A stretch of 64,000 nt of DNA from Balneola sp. (GTDB lineage Bacteria > Bacteroidota > Rhodothermia > Balneolales > Balneolaceae). The notes beneath the pieces are model-generated. The model was not told the origin of the DNA. It was given only the letters and a program-made list of their open reading frames with translations, and searched no databases. Below are positions 24,735 to 33,811 of this stretch, piece by piece (the stretch's first letter is position 1; each line of letters opens with the position of its first letter). Made by a program: the position numbers and the translations under genes. The DNA lies in the NCBI GenBank assembly GCA_002696035.1, contig NZQV01000026.1, forward strand, positions 186,001 through 250,000, in the 5' to 3' direction.

Positions 24735-24885
24735 ATTGACACAAACTATTGTTTAAACATAAAGGCTTTTATGCCGGATGTTTACTATTTTAAATTATTG
24801 AAATTGCTTTAGGTTATATAGGTTAGAGGACAGGCGTGGAGCCCTGCGGACCTCAATAAAAATAATTCTCTTAATTAGCTCAGGT

Positions 24886-26715
24886 ATGGTGACACATTCT
24901 TATTGGAAGTGGAATATCCGGGACGACTCATTTGAATTAGGCTCATCATTTTGGGTGAGGATTCAGGAGAAATATCCTGAACATTTTTCTACACCCAATA
25001 AAGCCAAAGATTTTTTTGTTCATACAGAACTGGATAGTGTTAAAGAGTCTTTGCAAAGGACGATCGCCCGTTCTGGAAATTCTTTGTTTTCCCTTAGCAC
25101 CAGTCACCGGCTTACAAATCCAGCTCACAGCTTTTCGTTAAATTGGTCGGGAGAAGTTTTTGGTTCTAAGTCTACCCCCCAGGAACCCTATTTTATTATT
25201 GGTGAAGTAACAGGAGCCTCCCAGAAAAACGGCCTTTCTTTACAAATGCCCGACCATCCGGAGTTTTATCAACAATTGATGGATAACCTTCCGGATAGTG
25301 TGTTTTTCAAAGATCTTGAAAGCCGATTTATTGCCATCAACAAAGCTTGTGCTGGAAAATTTGGGTTAGATGATCCCTCTGAAGCTATTGGAAAAACCGA
25401 CTTCGATTTCTTTAACCTTTCTCACGCCCAGCAAGCTTTTGAAGATGAGCAGGAGATCATAAAAACCGGAAATCCGTTAATTCATAAAACAGAAAAGGAA
25501 GTATACCTGGACGAGGAAACAGAACCTACATGGACTTCAACCAGCAAGCTCCCGCTTTACAACGGTGACGGCACTATTATTGGCACCTTTGGGGTTTCAA
25601 CCGATATCACAACTCAAAAAAGAGCCCAGGAGCAAAATGAGCGACTCCGAAGTCAGCTTGTTTCCGTTTTTGATTCAGACCCCAACATGCTTTTTGTAAA
25701 AGACTGGTCTGGCAAATATATATTGGTGAATCAGGCCAAGGCCGATTTCCATGGCTTAGCAAAAGAAGAGCTCATCGGGAAAACTGATTTTGATCTGGAT
25801 GTGGGTAAGAAGAATGCAGAGACGTTTTTAAAGACCGACCGTCATGTAATTGATCAGAATGAATCGGTTTTTATTCCGGAAGATTCCATTGCCGGCCCAA
25901 ATGGTAATACCACTTGGTATCAGACCATTAAAGTCCCTTTTCAGCTTGTAGAATCTGAGAAGAAAGCAGCCTTGTCTATTGTGATGGATATCACAGAACA
26001 AAAAAAGAGAGAGATTGAGCTCAATGAATCACTGGATATCATCAGCCATCAAAACCAGAGGTTAACCAATTTTACTCATATAGTATCACATAACCTCAGA
26101 AACCATGCCGGGGGTATTTCCATGCTGCTGGAACTTATTTCGATGGAAGATTCGGATGAGGAAAGGAAGGAAAATATTGAGCAGCTCAGAGTTCTTTCAG
26201 ACCGGTTAAATGAAACTATCAGAGATCTAAATGAGATCATTGATCAGCAGTATAAAGACCGGAAAGTAGAGCGAAAAGTTAACATAAAAGAGTTTGTGGA
26301 TAAAACCATTCAAATTCTCACCAACGAGATGAAGGCTAAAAATGCCTCAATCACCCTGGATATGCCGGAAAACCTCTGCTTTACCTATAATCCAGCTTAC
26401 CTTGAAAGTATTTTGCTGAATTTATTATCCAATGCGCTCAAATATAGCCACCCCGACCGAGAACCCAAGATCCACGTAGAATGTCATAAAGCTGGAGAGC
26501 AAGTTTTCCTGAAGGTGGAAGACAACGGAAAAGGCATTGACCTGGAAAAACACGGCGATCAGCTTTTTGGTATGTATAAAACCTTTCATGGCAATAAGAA
26601 TGCAAAGGGAATAGGGTTATACATCACTAAAAATCAAATTGAAAGTATGGGGGGTGAAATTGATATTGAAAGCACTCCGGGCGAAGGCACCACTTTTAAG
26701 ATTCGGCTGAACTGA
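24886..26715 (+). CDS. Soluble multi-PAS sensor histidine kinase
   Basis: The 609-residue protein has no transmembrane segment. A divergent first PAS-like region (~1-110) is followed by two clear PAS/PAC repeats, each with the same 'FFKD/FVKD ... IGKTDFD' core (e.g. 'MDNLPDSVFFKDLESRF', 'LFVKDWSGKYILVNQAKADF'). The dimerisation domain carries the H-box 'FTHIVSHNLRNHAGGISMLL'. The ATPase part has 'ILLNLLSNALKYSHPDREPK', 'VEDNGKGIDL' and 'NAKGIGLYITKNQIESMGG'. It senses a cytoplasmic signal and has no adjacent response regulator, so it is an orphan kinase. It starts with ATG. Confidence 0.92.
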   Translation: MVTHSYWKWNIRDDSFELGSSFWVRIQEKYPEHFSTPNKAKDFFVHTELDSVKESLQRTIARSGNSLFSLSTSHRLTNPAHSFSLNWSGEVFGSKSTPQEPYFIIGEVTGASQKNGLSLQMPDHPEFYQQLMDNLPDSVFFKDLESRFIAINKACAGKFGLDDPSEAIGKTDFDFFNLSHAQQAFEDEQEIIKTGNPLIHKTEKEVYLDEETEPTWTSTSKLPLYNGDGTIIGTFGVSTDITTQKRAQEQNERLRSQLVSVFDSDPNMLFVKDWSGKYILVNQAKADFHGLAKEELIGKTDFDLDVGKKNAETFLKTDRHVIDQNESVFIPEDSIAGPNGNTTWYQTIKVPFQLVESEKKAALSIVMDITEQKKREIELNESLDIISHQNQRLTNFTHIVSHNLRNHAGGISMLLELISMEDSDEERKENIEQLRVLSDRLNETIRDLNEIIDQQYKDRKVERKVNIKEFVDKTIQILTNEMKAKNASITLDMPENLCFTYNPAYLESILLNLLSNALKYSHPDREPKIHVECHKAGEQVFLKVEDNGKGIDLEKHGDQLFGMYKTFHGNKNAKGIGLYITKNQIESMGGEIDIESTPGEGTTFKIRLN

Positions 26716-26842
26716 CCTTCCTTCCATAGAGCCCACTTATAGTAAAGATCGCCAAATACAATGGTTTGTTAATGTTGAAAGGTTCAGATAAACCTTATCT
26801 TAAAGCACTCACAATTCACTCACTTACAAATTTCAGATTCTT

Positions 26843-28069
26843 TTGAGTTACCTTGCATTTGTCCTCCAAGAGAGAAAAGTGCTAAGTTTTGGTTTGTCAT
26901 TCACTTTCTTTTCCAGTTTTGGACAAACTTTTCTTATCTCACTTTTTGTTCCTTTTTTTCTTACCGACTTTAACCTCTCCAATGCAGCCTTTGGCTCCAT
27001 TTATTCCGGTGCAACTCTAGCCAGTGCAGCCATACTTCCATATCTCGGAAAATGGATCGATGTTTTGCCTATCGGACGATATAGTTTATATGTAGCTTCA
27101 GGTTTATTAGTGGCGGCATTAACCATGGCTTTTTCCTGGCATATCGGTTTTTTGTTTGCCGGAATTTTAATGCTTCGTCTTGCCGGACAAGGCCTGAGTG
27201 GCCACACTGCGGAAACTGCCATGGCGCGCTATTTCAATTTACAGCGTGGTAAAGCACTCAGTATTTCCAGTTTAGGTTATCCCATTGGGGAAGGACTTTT
27301 ACCCGTTGCTATCGCAGCTGTTTTGGCTATCACAAGCTGGCGTGTTACCTGGGGCATAATTGCAGGAGTTATCGCCTTTGTCTTCATTCCGTACATTCTG
27401 TACGTACTCCGGAAAACTGAGATAGAGGAAAGAAATCATACCGTTAAAAAAACATCCCAATCCGATGATGAATCTTCTTCAAATGCCTACATGCAGATAG
27501 TAGGAGAGCCCCGCTTTTGGTTCATCTTGCCAGCTGTTCTGATTCCTCCTTTTTGGGCAACGGGATTATTTTTATATCAGGTTTCCATTGCTGAACAATT
27601 AGGATGGACTGCCGCAATCATTGCTTCCGCCTTTATCTTTTTTGCTTCAGCTCGCATCATCAGCTCACTGGGCGTTGGTCCTGTTATTGACAAATTAAGT
27701 GCTCAAACCATCTTTCCGTTTTACCTGATTCCGCTGGGACTTGGCTTGGGGATGGCTTATTTCCACCCGGGAGTTTGGTCTGCTTTTGTGTATATGGCAC
27801 TCATCGGAATGACTATGGGTTTTGGCAGCACAACTAAATCAGCACTCTGGGCAGAGATTTATGGCGAAGACATGATCGGAACCGTGCGCTCCCTGTTTGC
27901 TTCAGTCATGGTTTTCAGTACCGCCATAAGTCCTTTTTTATTGGGCTGGTTGTTAGACAACAATGTCGCCATGGAATCAATTTTACTCTATGCCATCGGC
28001 ACGGTGGTTATTGGCAGCATTCTGTCCTATGTGGGACTTCGAAACGAACCTGAACTTCAGGAAAGTTAA
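26843..28069 (+). CDS. Major facilitator superfamily transporter
   Basis: The 408-residue polytopic protein has about 12 hydrophobic segments. The predicted start is TTG at 26843, because the first in-frame ATG lies about 90 residues in, beyond the first helices. The loop 'AAILPYLGKWIDVLPIGRY' is the MFS A-motif equivalent, and 'RLAGQGLSGHTAETAMARYF' and 'RGKALSISSLGYPIGEGLLP' fit an OFA/oxalate-formate-like or nitrate-like MFS group. The central cytoplasmic loop is charged and serine-rich. The substrate cannot be inferred. No transport-related gene is adjacent; a DsbA-like gene follows by 80 bp. Confidence 0.85.
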   Translation: MSYLAFVLQERKVLSFGLSFTFFSSFGQTFLISLFVPFFLTDFNLSNAAFGSIYSGATLASAAILPYLGKWIDVLPIGRYSLYVASGLLVAALTMAFSWHIGFLFAGILMLRLAGQGLSGHTAETAMARYFNLQRGKALSISSLGYPIGEGLLPVAIAAVLAITSWRVTWGIIAGVIAFVFIPYILYVLRKTEIEERNHTVKKTSQSDDESSSNAYMQIVGEPRFWFILPAVLIPPFWATGLFLYQVSIAEQLGWTAAIIASAFIFFASARIISSLGVGPVIDKLSAQTIFPFYLIPLGLGLGMAYFHPGVWSAFVYMALIGMTMGFGSTTKSALWAEIYGEDMIGTVRSLFASVMVFSTAISPFLLGWLLDNNVAMESILLYAIGTVVIGSILSYVGLRNEPELQES

Positions 28070-28151
28070 ACTGCAGTAAAATTCATGAATGTTATTGCGG
28101 CTAAATAAGTTTTGGTGATTAGACAGCAACCAAAAAATTAAAACAGTATTT

Positions 28152-28799
28152 ATGAAAATAGATATTTGGTCAGACATAGCGTGCCCGTTTTGCTACATTG
28201 GCAAGCGACATCTTGAAAAGGCACTAGAACAGATGCCTGATATTGATGTAGAAATTAATTGGAAAAGCTTTGAATTAGATCCCAACGCACCGGTTGACTC
28301 TGATCTTGATATCTACGACACACTCGCCAAAAAATACGGTCGCGATCGCAGCTGGGCGCAACAAATGAATAACAACATGGTTGAGATGGCTTCCAAGGCT
28401 GGACTTGATTACGATATGGATTCCGTTAAACCCACCAACTCCTTTAACGCCCATCAGCTGCTGCACCTTGCTAAAACTCACAACAAACAGGACGAAATGA
28501 AAGAGACCCTGCTTTCGGCCTATTTCACAGAAGGAAAACATGTTGGTGATGTAGATCAGCTGGTAGAAATTGCAGATACAGTAGGTATCGATAAAGATGA
28601 AGCCCGACATGTGTTAGAAGAGAACACATATTCCGAACAAGTTATGGCCGACATTGAAGAAGCCCATCGCATTGGGGTGCAGGGCGTGCCTTTCTTTTAC
28701 ATAAATAACAAATATGGCCTATCTGGAGCTCAACCGGTAGATGTTTTTGTAGATACATTACAACAAATTGAGGACGAAGCTAAACAAGCTGCCTCATAG
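28152..28799 (+). CDS. DsbA-family (FrnE-like) thiol oxidoreductase
   Basis: The 215-residue protein has a CPFC active site (Cys11, Cys14) in 'IWSDIACPFCYIGKRHLEKA' and the cis-proline loop 'GVQGVPFFYINNKYGLSGAQ', defining the FrnE/2-hydroxychromene isomerase branch of the thioredoxin superfamily. The helical insertion ('NSFNAHQLLHLAKTHNKQDE') is typical. There is no signal peptide, so it acts in the cytoplasm, probably in disulphide exchange or oxidative stress. A weak hairpin overlapping its stop (28798-28812) may terminate it. Confidence 0.93.
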   Translation: MKIDIWSDIACPFCYIGKRHLEKALEQMPDIDVEINWKSFELDPNAPVDSDLDIYDTLAKKYGRDRSWAQQMNNNMVEMASKAGLDYDMDSVKPTNSFNAHQLLHLAKTHNKQDEMKETLLSAYFTEGKHVGDVDQLVEIADTVGIDKDEARHVLEENTYSEQVMADIEEAHRIGVQGVPFFYINNKYGLSGAQPVDVFVDTLQQIEDEAKQAAS

Positions 28800-28812
28800 G
28801 CTAAAATAGCCT
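28798..28812 (+). terminator. Short hairpin at the end of the DsbA-family gene
   Basis: A 6-bp stem (28798-28803 / 28807-28812) with an aaa loop overlaps the stop codon and precedes a loose T-rich stretch ending ttttttaa (28821-28828). The weak stem makes this tentative. Confidence 0.4.
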
Positions 28813-28895
28813 TCTTATCATTTTTTAAGAACGTGAATTTGACGTCCTTCTCATTTTGAAATAGATTCTGTTTCAACTCAAATCAATTTAATACC

Positions 28896-30038
28896 ATGAA
28901 AAAATTAGTACTACTTCTTGTTTCTGCAACAGTTTTTGCAGCTTGCAGTACTTCAGATAATACCAACAATGCCGCTTTTGTAACCTTATTGGGGAACGAT
29001 ACTCTGGCCGTGGAGGAATTCACTATCACGGATTCAAGCATCACAACACAGGTGATCTTGAGAAGCCCTGAAACCCAGATCTCTACTTACATCATGGAAT
29101 TCGATGAATTTGGAGGGATAGAACAAATGGTTCAAACAGACCACGCAGCGTCTGTAGGTTTTTCAGACGAAGGGGCCACTGCACGCAGCATCACCAAGAT
29201 TGGCGATAGCTTGCGAATTGATGTTATGGCAGAAAATGGCGAGGTGAACAGTTATGCAGCTCCTTACGAGCCGGGCACACTTCCGTTTATTGATATGGTG
29301 CACTGGCCATTTGAAGTCGCTTTCCAAAATGCTGCTGAAGCCGGACAGGATAGCATAAATCAACCTTTCTTATCCGGAAACCGTATTTCCAATTTTGTGA
29401 TCGCTGCAATCGAAGGCGACTCCATGACCATCCGGCATCCTTTTCGCGGGGTGATGGGAGTGAATGTCACTAGCGGAGGCGGAATTCAAAATCTTGACGC
29501 CAGCCTAACTACCCGTAAGCTTAAAGTAAAACGCGTTGATGATCTTGATATGCAAGCACTGGCAAACCGTTTTGCCCGAAACCCTGTTGGTGAACTTTCT
29601 GGTGCTGTTTCCGCTGAGTTTCAGTTCCGGGACACTAACTTCAGAGTCGATTTCGGTTCACCCCAAAAACGCGGACGTGACCTTTTTGGAAACATTGTGC
29701 CGTGGGGCGAGCGATGGAGGACTGGAGCCAACCGCGCTACACATTTCTATACATCCAATGACTTGATGTTTGGTGACCTGGAAGTTCCTGCCGGTGAGTA
29801 CACCTTATTTACTATTCCGAAACAGGATGGAGGAACGCTCATCATCAATAAACAAACCGGACAAAATGGACAGTCCTATGACCAAAGCCGTGACCTTGGT
29901 CGGGTGCCGATGGAAATTTCCACTAAAGAAGAAATTACTGAGGCCTTCACTATTAGAGTGGAAGAAACTGAGGAAGGTGGACAGCTCAACCTGATCTGGG
30001 GTGAAACCGTATTTTCCTCAGACTTCACAGTACAGTAG
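28896..30038 (+). CDS. DUF2911-domain lipoprotein
   Basis: The 380-residue lipoprotein (lipobox 'VFAAC', Cys17) has an N-terminal half that I do not recognise. It has a C-terminal DUF2911 domain: 'VDFGSPQKRGRDLFGNIVPW', 'RWRTGANRATHFYTSNDLMF', 'GDLEVPAGEYTLFTIP'. DUF2911 proteins are common envelope proteins in Bacteroidota; their function is unknown. The N-terminal part contains 'GDSMTIRHPFRGVMGVNVTS', probably beta-rich. It is followed by a palindromic interspersed element (copy B). Confidence 0.85.
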   Translation: MKKLVLLLVSATVFAACSTSDNTNNAAFVTLLGNDTLAVEEFTITDSSITTQVILRSPETQISTYIMEFDEFGGIEQMVQTDHAASVGFSDEGATARSITKIGDSLRIDVMAENGEVNSYAAPYEPGTLPFIDMVHWPFEVAFQNAAEAGQDSINQPFLSGNRISNFVIAAIEGDSMTIRHPFRGVMGVNVTSGGGIQNLDASLTTRKLKVKRVDDLDMQALANRFARNPVGELSGAVSAEFQFRDTNFRVDFGSPQKRGRDLFGNIVPWGERWRTGANRATHFYTSNDLMFGDLEVPAGEYTLFTIPKQDGGTLIINKQTGQNGQSYDQSRDLGRVPMEISTKEEITEAFTIRVEETEEGGQLNLIWGETVFSSDFTVQ

Positions 30039-30046
30039 AAATGAAT

Positions 30047-30245
30047 ACGTAGTGGTCGGGCAGCTTGCCCGACCATCTCAAGATCTAAAATCAAATTAGT
30101 TTTTAGAATAGACTGTTGATTTGAAGATAACTATTAGATTCACGGGAATGACCAACTCATCATTTCTTGTCAGTCTAAGCTTAATTTTTATCCTGAATTT
30201 CAGGTAATTTCGTCAACAAAGGGCGGACAAGTTGTCCGCCCTACG
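30047..30245 (+). repeat. Composite palindromic interspersed element, copy B
   Basis: Hairpin 1 (30053-30075, 10-bp stem, loop gct) and hairpin 2 (30221-30241, 9-bp stem, loop agt) are 145 bp apart, against about 40 bp in copies A and C, so copy B carries roughly 105 extra bases. The ends are cgtag and ctacg. An unrelated small palindrome (30191-30203) lies inside. Located between convergent genes. Confidence 0.85.
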
Positions 30246-30274
30246 CTTTTGCAATTACATTTTAAACGCTATAA

Positions 30275-30305
30275 AAAAAGGGAAGTCATTACGACTTCCC
30301 TTTTT
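30275..30305. terminator. Bidirectional intrinsic terminator
   Basis: A 13-bp stem (30275-30287 / 30293-30305) with A run and T run on opposite sides and a 5-nt loop. It works in either direction. It lies 29 bp past the stop of the minus-strand coiled-coil gene and would also stop read-through from the DUF2911 gene. Confidence 0.9.
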
Positions 30306-30333
30306 ACTTTTACAAATAATGTGCGAGTCAGGA

Positions 30334-31068
30334 TCAGATAGAGAGCTCTTCTTTGGCATTGTCGAAAAACGACTGATCTACCACAATACGTCCGCTGTTT
30401 TCATCAATGATGATCTTATTCTTGCGGCGGACTTCAACTTGTGTTTGCGGAGGCAGCGCCATTCCAAGAGCGGCACCGCGGTCCATGGCTACAACAGCCA
30501 TTCCGTTGTTCAAGCCTTCGCGAAGACGTTTATAGCTGCGCATATATCGATCATCGATCTCTTCTTCGACCTCTTTGCGTTTTTTCATCAGCTTATCTTC
30601 TTCGTCCTGTGTAGATTTAACGACGTCATCTAGGCTGCTGCTCTTTTCATCGAAAGCTTCTTTGGCCTCATTAAGCTCCTCCTTTGCTTCTTCAATTTCA
30701 GGAGCAATTGCTTCCTTTCGCTTCTCGATTTCAATAATGCGGGATTCCGCATTTTCAATAACTTGTTTTTGCGCCTCAATTTCTTTGGTGAGGGCATCAT
30801 ACTCTCGGTTATTGCGTACGTTCAGCTGCTGATCTTCATATTTTTCGATCTTCTCTTTTGCACTTTCAAGATCCAGGTTCAGCTTATTCAGTTCAACGGA
30901 TAGGTTTTTCTCTTCCTCTTCCAGATTATTCAGTTTTGCTTCTTTACGAGCAATATCTGTTTCCAGATCTAAAACTTCTTCAGGAAGATCGCCTCTCAGT
31001 TGCTTCAGTTCGTCTATGCGACTGTCAATGTATTGGAGATTGGCTAATTTTTGTAATACTTCTTTCAT
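30334..31068 (-). CDS. Coiled-coil protein of the C4-type zinc-ribbon (YbgI-partner/CT398) family, cysteines lost
   Basis: The product is 244 residues from the ATG at 31068, 10 bp after the nif3 stop; a longer frame to 31119 overlaps nif3 and is not preferred. Residues ~1-170 form a long heptad-rich coiled coil ('LEEEEKNLSVELNKLNLDLE', 'EIEEAKEELNEAKEAFDE'). The C-terminus ('RGAALGMALPPQTQVEVRRK', 'IIIDENSGRIVVD') aligns with the zinc-ribbon domain of this family. The metal-binding Cys-x2-Cys pairs (expected near GxxCGxC and CPxCGR) are replaced by Ala, Leu, Asp and Asn/Ser. It pairs with Nif3 on one transcript, a common association. Function unknown. Confidence 0.82.
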   Translation of the reverse strand: MKEVLQKLANLQYIDSRIDELKQLRGDLPEEVLDLETDIARKEAKLNNLEEEEKNLSVELNKLNLDLESAKEKIEKYEDQQLNVRNNREYDALTKEIEAQKQVIENAESRIIEIEKRKEAIAPEIEEAKEELNEAKEAFDEKSSSLDDVVKSTQDEEDKLMKKRKEVEEEIDDRYMRSYKRLREGLNNGMAVVAMDRGAALGMALPPQTQVEVRRKNKIIIDENSGRIVVDQSFFDNAKEELSI

Positions 31069-31078
31069 GGAGTGAGGG

Positions 31079-32140
31079 TCAGCTTGATTGAATAGTTTTC
31101 GGTTCAGGATCCGATACATAAATTTGCATCGGGTTGGTTACGGTTCGGGTGACAGATACTTCAAGGTCTTCAAATGCAGATGCCAATTCATTTTTGAGGG
31201 CTTCTGCTACGGGAAATTCACTTTCATAATGTCCTACGTCCAATAGCAGAAAATCATCTTTTTCGGTGAAATAATCGTGGTACTTAATGTCGGCGGTTAC
31301 AAAAGCATCGGCGCCGGCGGCAATGGCTTTATTCTTCAAAAACACACCGGCACCGCCACAAACGGCTACTTTCTGGATGCGTTCTACATCACCGGAAAAT
31401 CGGATAGCCCGTACGTTCAGTGCTTTTGATACAAGGTGCAAAAATTCATTCTTACCAATTCCTTCATCGGGATATTCTCCAACAACGCCCATCCCAAAAT
31501 TTTGTGAGGTGGAGGCAAGGTCTACAACCTGGAAACTTCCTTCCTTCAGCATCCCTTCATTTTCCAGGGCTTTTTTAAGTACAGATACATTATGCTGATC
31601 GATGATAGCTTCAAAGCATTTCAACCCATCTTCGCGGCTGTCCACTTCAAAATAATGAGCTTCCTCTGCGGAATGGTAATTCAATAATTTCAGAACGGCG
31701 TCGCTGTCATCGTGATTGGTAATCAAGCGTATCTTTCGGCTGATGTCGTAGTTCTTATCTAAAAACCGCAGGTTATCGAGGCCCAGCATATTGGCAAGTA
31801 CAAAGGAAACACCATCAAGTGCTGCGTCTAAATTCGTGTGGGCTACCAACAGCCCGATATCATTCTTGATGAGTTTATAGATAATGCGGCCTTGCTCATC
31901 GGTGGGATTGATGCTTCCGATCTTACCAAAGATCAGCGGATGATGAGCAACGATAAGTTCACAACCTTTCTCTATGGCTTCAGCTACCACGGCCTCGGTT
32001 ACATCAAGGCAAGTTAAGATGGAAGAAGTGCTGGCGTCTGGGTCTCCTACAAGTAATCCGACGTTATCGTAATCCATTTTCACCTGAGGCGGTGCCCACT
32101 GGTTGAGGAAGGTAGATATTTGCCGGATTCGAGTCGCCAT
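31079..32140 (-). CDS. Nif3-like dinuclear metal centre protein (DUF34)
   Basis: The 353-residue protein has family metal-ligand motifs 'LIVAHHPLIFGKIGSI', 'LLVAHTNLDAALDGVSFVLA' and 'LLLDVGHYESEFPVAEAL'. An inserted middle domain lies between the two Nif3 halves, as in YqfO-type members ('AHYFEVDSREDGLKCFEAII'). Older annotation calls this GTP cyclohydrolase I type 2, which is poorly supported; the true role, possibly metallochaperone or repair of damaged metabolites, is open. It starts at ATG 32140 and is followed 10 bp later by the coiled-coil gene, so it is co-transcribed with it. Confidence 0.92.
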   Translation of the reverse strand: MATRIRQISTFLNQWAPPQVKMDYDNVGLLVGDPDASTSSILTCLDVTEAVVAEAIEKGCELIVAHHPLIFGKIGSINPTDEQGRIIYKLIKNDIGLLVAHTNLDAALDGVSFVLANMLGLDNLRFLDKNYDISRKIRLITNHDDSDAVLKLLNYHSAEEAHYFEVDSREDGLKCFEAIIDQHNVSVLKKALENEGMLKEGSFQVVDLASTSQNFGMGVVGEYPDEGIGKNEFLHLVSKALNVRAIRFSGDVERIQKVAVCGGAGVFLKNKAIAAGADAFVTADIKYHDYFTEKDDFLLLDVGHYESEFPVAEALKNELASAFEDLEVSVTRTVTNPMQIYVSDPEPKTIQSS

Positions 32141-32337
32141 GCTATCTATCCCCCTGGTGTTTAAAACCCGATAATTGGAGAAGGATTGAAATTGTGAATC
32201 TAAATTTTGTCAATATGAACAATTAACCAGTAATTAAGATGTCTTTAGAGCTTCCAAAAATAAGGGTTATTGATGAATGATAAAAGCTTATCTTATGCTT
32301 AATTATAGAAACCGTTAAAAAGAACCCTTTTTTTGAC

Positions 32338-33042
32338 ATGAGTGACCAAGATATTGCCCAAAATCTGAAATCCATTCAGCAAAAAATTGAAACCACAGCT
32401 AAATCAGCAGGCAGAGATCCTGAAGAGATCACGCTGGTTGCCGTCAGCAAAACAAAGCCTGTAAACGATATCTACGAGGCTATGACAGCAGGCCAGCTCC
32501 ATTTTGGTGAGAACCGCATGAAGGAGCTGGAAGATAAAATGCTGGAGATAGAAACTCCGGATGTTGTTTGGCATTTCATCGGAAACCTTCAAACCAACAA
32601 GATCAAATACATTGCTGACCGCGTGAACTGGATACATTCTGTTGAGAAGGCCAAGTACCTGAAAGAAATTGAAAAGCGCGCCGGGAATGAAAACCGGGTT
32701 GTAAACGCCCTTATCCAAGTCAACATCAGCGATGAAAAACAAAAAGGCGGATGCAAACCTGAAGATCTTGCCGGCATCCTGGAGTCAGCCAAAGATTACA
32801 AACACGTACAAGTTCGCGGACTGATGGGAATGGCCACTTTTGTGGATGATCCAGAGGATATTCGCTCAGAATTCAAACTACTGAAAGAGTTGTTCGATTC
32901 GCACCAAAAATATAATGGAGAAAGCGTGAAGCTTGAGCATCTCTCCATGGGAATGACCAACGACATGGAAGTAGCCATTGAGGAAGGAGCTACTATGCTT
33001 CGAATAGGGAGTGCAATATTTGGCGAACGCAACTATGATTAA
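32338..33042 (+). CDS. yggS: YggS-family pyridoxal-phosphate homeostasis protein
   Basis: The 234-residue alanine-racemase-like TIM barrel has the PLP lysine (Lys38) in 'ITLVAVSKTKPV'. It shows 'HFGENRMKELEDKM', 'WHFIGNLQTNKIKYI', 'HSVEKAKYLKEIEKRA' and 'LSMGMTNDMEVAIEEGATML' with 'IGSAIFGERNY' at the end, all signatures of PLPBP/YggS. It binds PLP and buffers vitamin B6 pools without racemase activity. It is the first gene of a co-directional run leading to divIVA, an association often seen for yggS homologues and cell-division genes. Confidence 0.95.
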   Translation: MSDQDIAQNLKSIQQKIETTAKSAGRDPEEITLVAVSKTKPVNDIYEAMTAGQLHFGENRMKELEDKMLEIETPDVVWHFIGNLQTNKIKYIADRVNWIHSVEKAKYLKEIEKRAGNENRVVNALIQVNISDEKQKGGCKPEDLAGILESAKDYKHVQVRGLMGMATFVDDPEDIRSEFKLLKELFDSHQKYNGESVKLEHLSMGMTNDMEVAIEEGATMLRIGSAIFGERNYD

Positions 33043-33096
33043 CTTGATGCGTATTCTTTTTCGTTGTTAATTACATCATAATTTAATTCTATTCAT

Positions 33097-33408
33097 ATGT
33101 TATTCGGACTTCCCTGGTACGCTATAGTTGCAATTGTTTCGGTGGCTGGCGGCTTATTTTACGCCTACAAAGAAAAAGAAATGGAGCTGGAAGGAAAGCG
33201 CATGGGCGGCGCTCGCGAATTAAATGAACTTCGACAAGTTGTTCATAACCTGAAATCGCGGGTTGAAAACCTCGAAGCTATTGTAACCGAGGAACGTTCT
33301 TCCCGTTCTGATCATAACTCAGACGGACTCGGTGATATTGAGATCGATGAAGAAGAGAGACCTTCTGATTCCGATTCATCAAGCATCAAAAATAATTTAA
33401 GGAGCTGA
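33097..33408 (+). CDS. Small single-pass membrane protein, PspB-like layout
   Basis: The 103-residue protein has an N-terminal transmembrane helix ('WYAIVAIVSVAGGLFYAYKE'), a short helix with heptad character ('LRQVVHNLKSRVENLEAIV') and an acidic disordered tail ('GDIEIDEEERPSDS'). The layout resembles PspB/envelope-stress membrane proteins, but without clear homology. It is followed 1 bp later by a gene with the same layout and tail motif. A Shine-Dalgarno GGAG near its end serves the next gene. Probably part of the yggS-divIVA operon. Confidence 0.7.
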   Translation: MLFGLPWYAIVAIVSVAGGLFYAYKEKEMELEGKRMGGARELNELRQVVHNLKSRVENLEAIVTEERSSRSDHNSDGLGDIEIDEEERPSDSDSSSIKNNLRS

Positions 33409-33409
33409 T

Positions 33410-33766
33410 ATGTCGCCCGAAGAAATGTTAGTCGCGGTTATTGCCATTGTTGGGGGACTTGGCTTTGCCTCATTCCTTTTTTGGGGAGTGTACAGTCTTA
33501 TCAAACAATGGATAAACCGCAAAAGCGGAAGCAATATTGACCCTCAGTTTTTCAAAGCGCTCGGAGAATTTAAAAAGAATACAGAGCGACGCATTTCTAA
33601 CCTCGAATCCATCATTTCTGAGATGGAAGAAGAACAATATCGACTGAATGAAACTGAGGAACATAAAACTATGGGAGAAATTGAAATAGAAGAAGAGGAA
33701 GTGCGTTCAGAATCAAAATCTGAAAAAGATGATGACAGCAATCTGCGCAACATGTTAAATGAATAA
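33410..33766 (+). CDS. Small single-pass membrane protein related to the preceding one
   Basis: The 118-residue protein has an N-terminal helix ('VAVIAIVGGLGFASFLFWGV'), a coiled segment 'RRISNLESIISEMEEEQYRL' and an acidic tail 'MGEIEIEEEEVRSES', closing with 'SNLRNMLNE'. The motifs NLE-x-I and G-[DE]-IEI-[DE]EEE recur in the preceding 103-residue protein, so the two are diverged paralogues or functional partners. The ATG at 33410 follows the previous stop by one base, with GGAG six bases upstream. Next downstream is divIVA. Confidence 0.7.
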   Translation: MSPEEMLVAVIAIVGGLGFASFLFWGVYSLIKQWINRKSGSNIDPQFFKALGEFKKNTERRISNLESIISEMEEEQYRLNETEEHKTMGEIEIEEEEVRSESKSEKDDDSNLRNMLNE

Positions 33767-33811
33767 ATGCTATTTTAAATACGCTTTAAGGACGACTAAA
33801 AACACTGCTTT

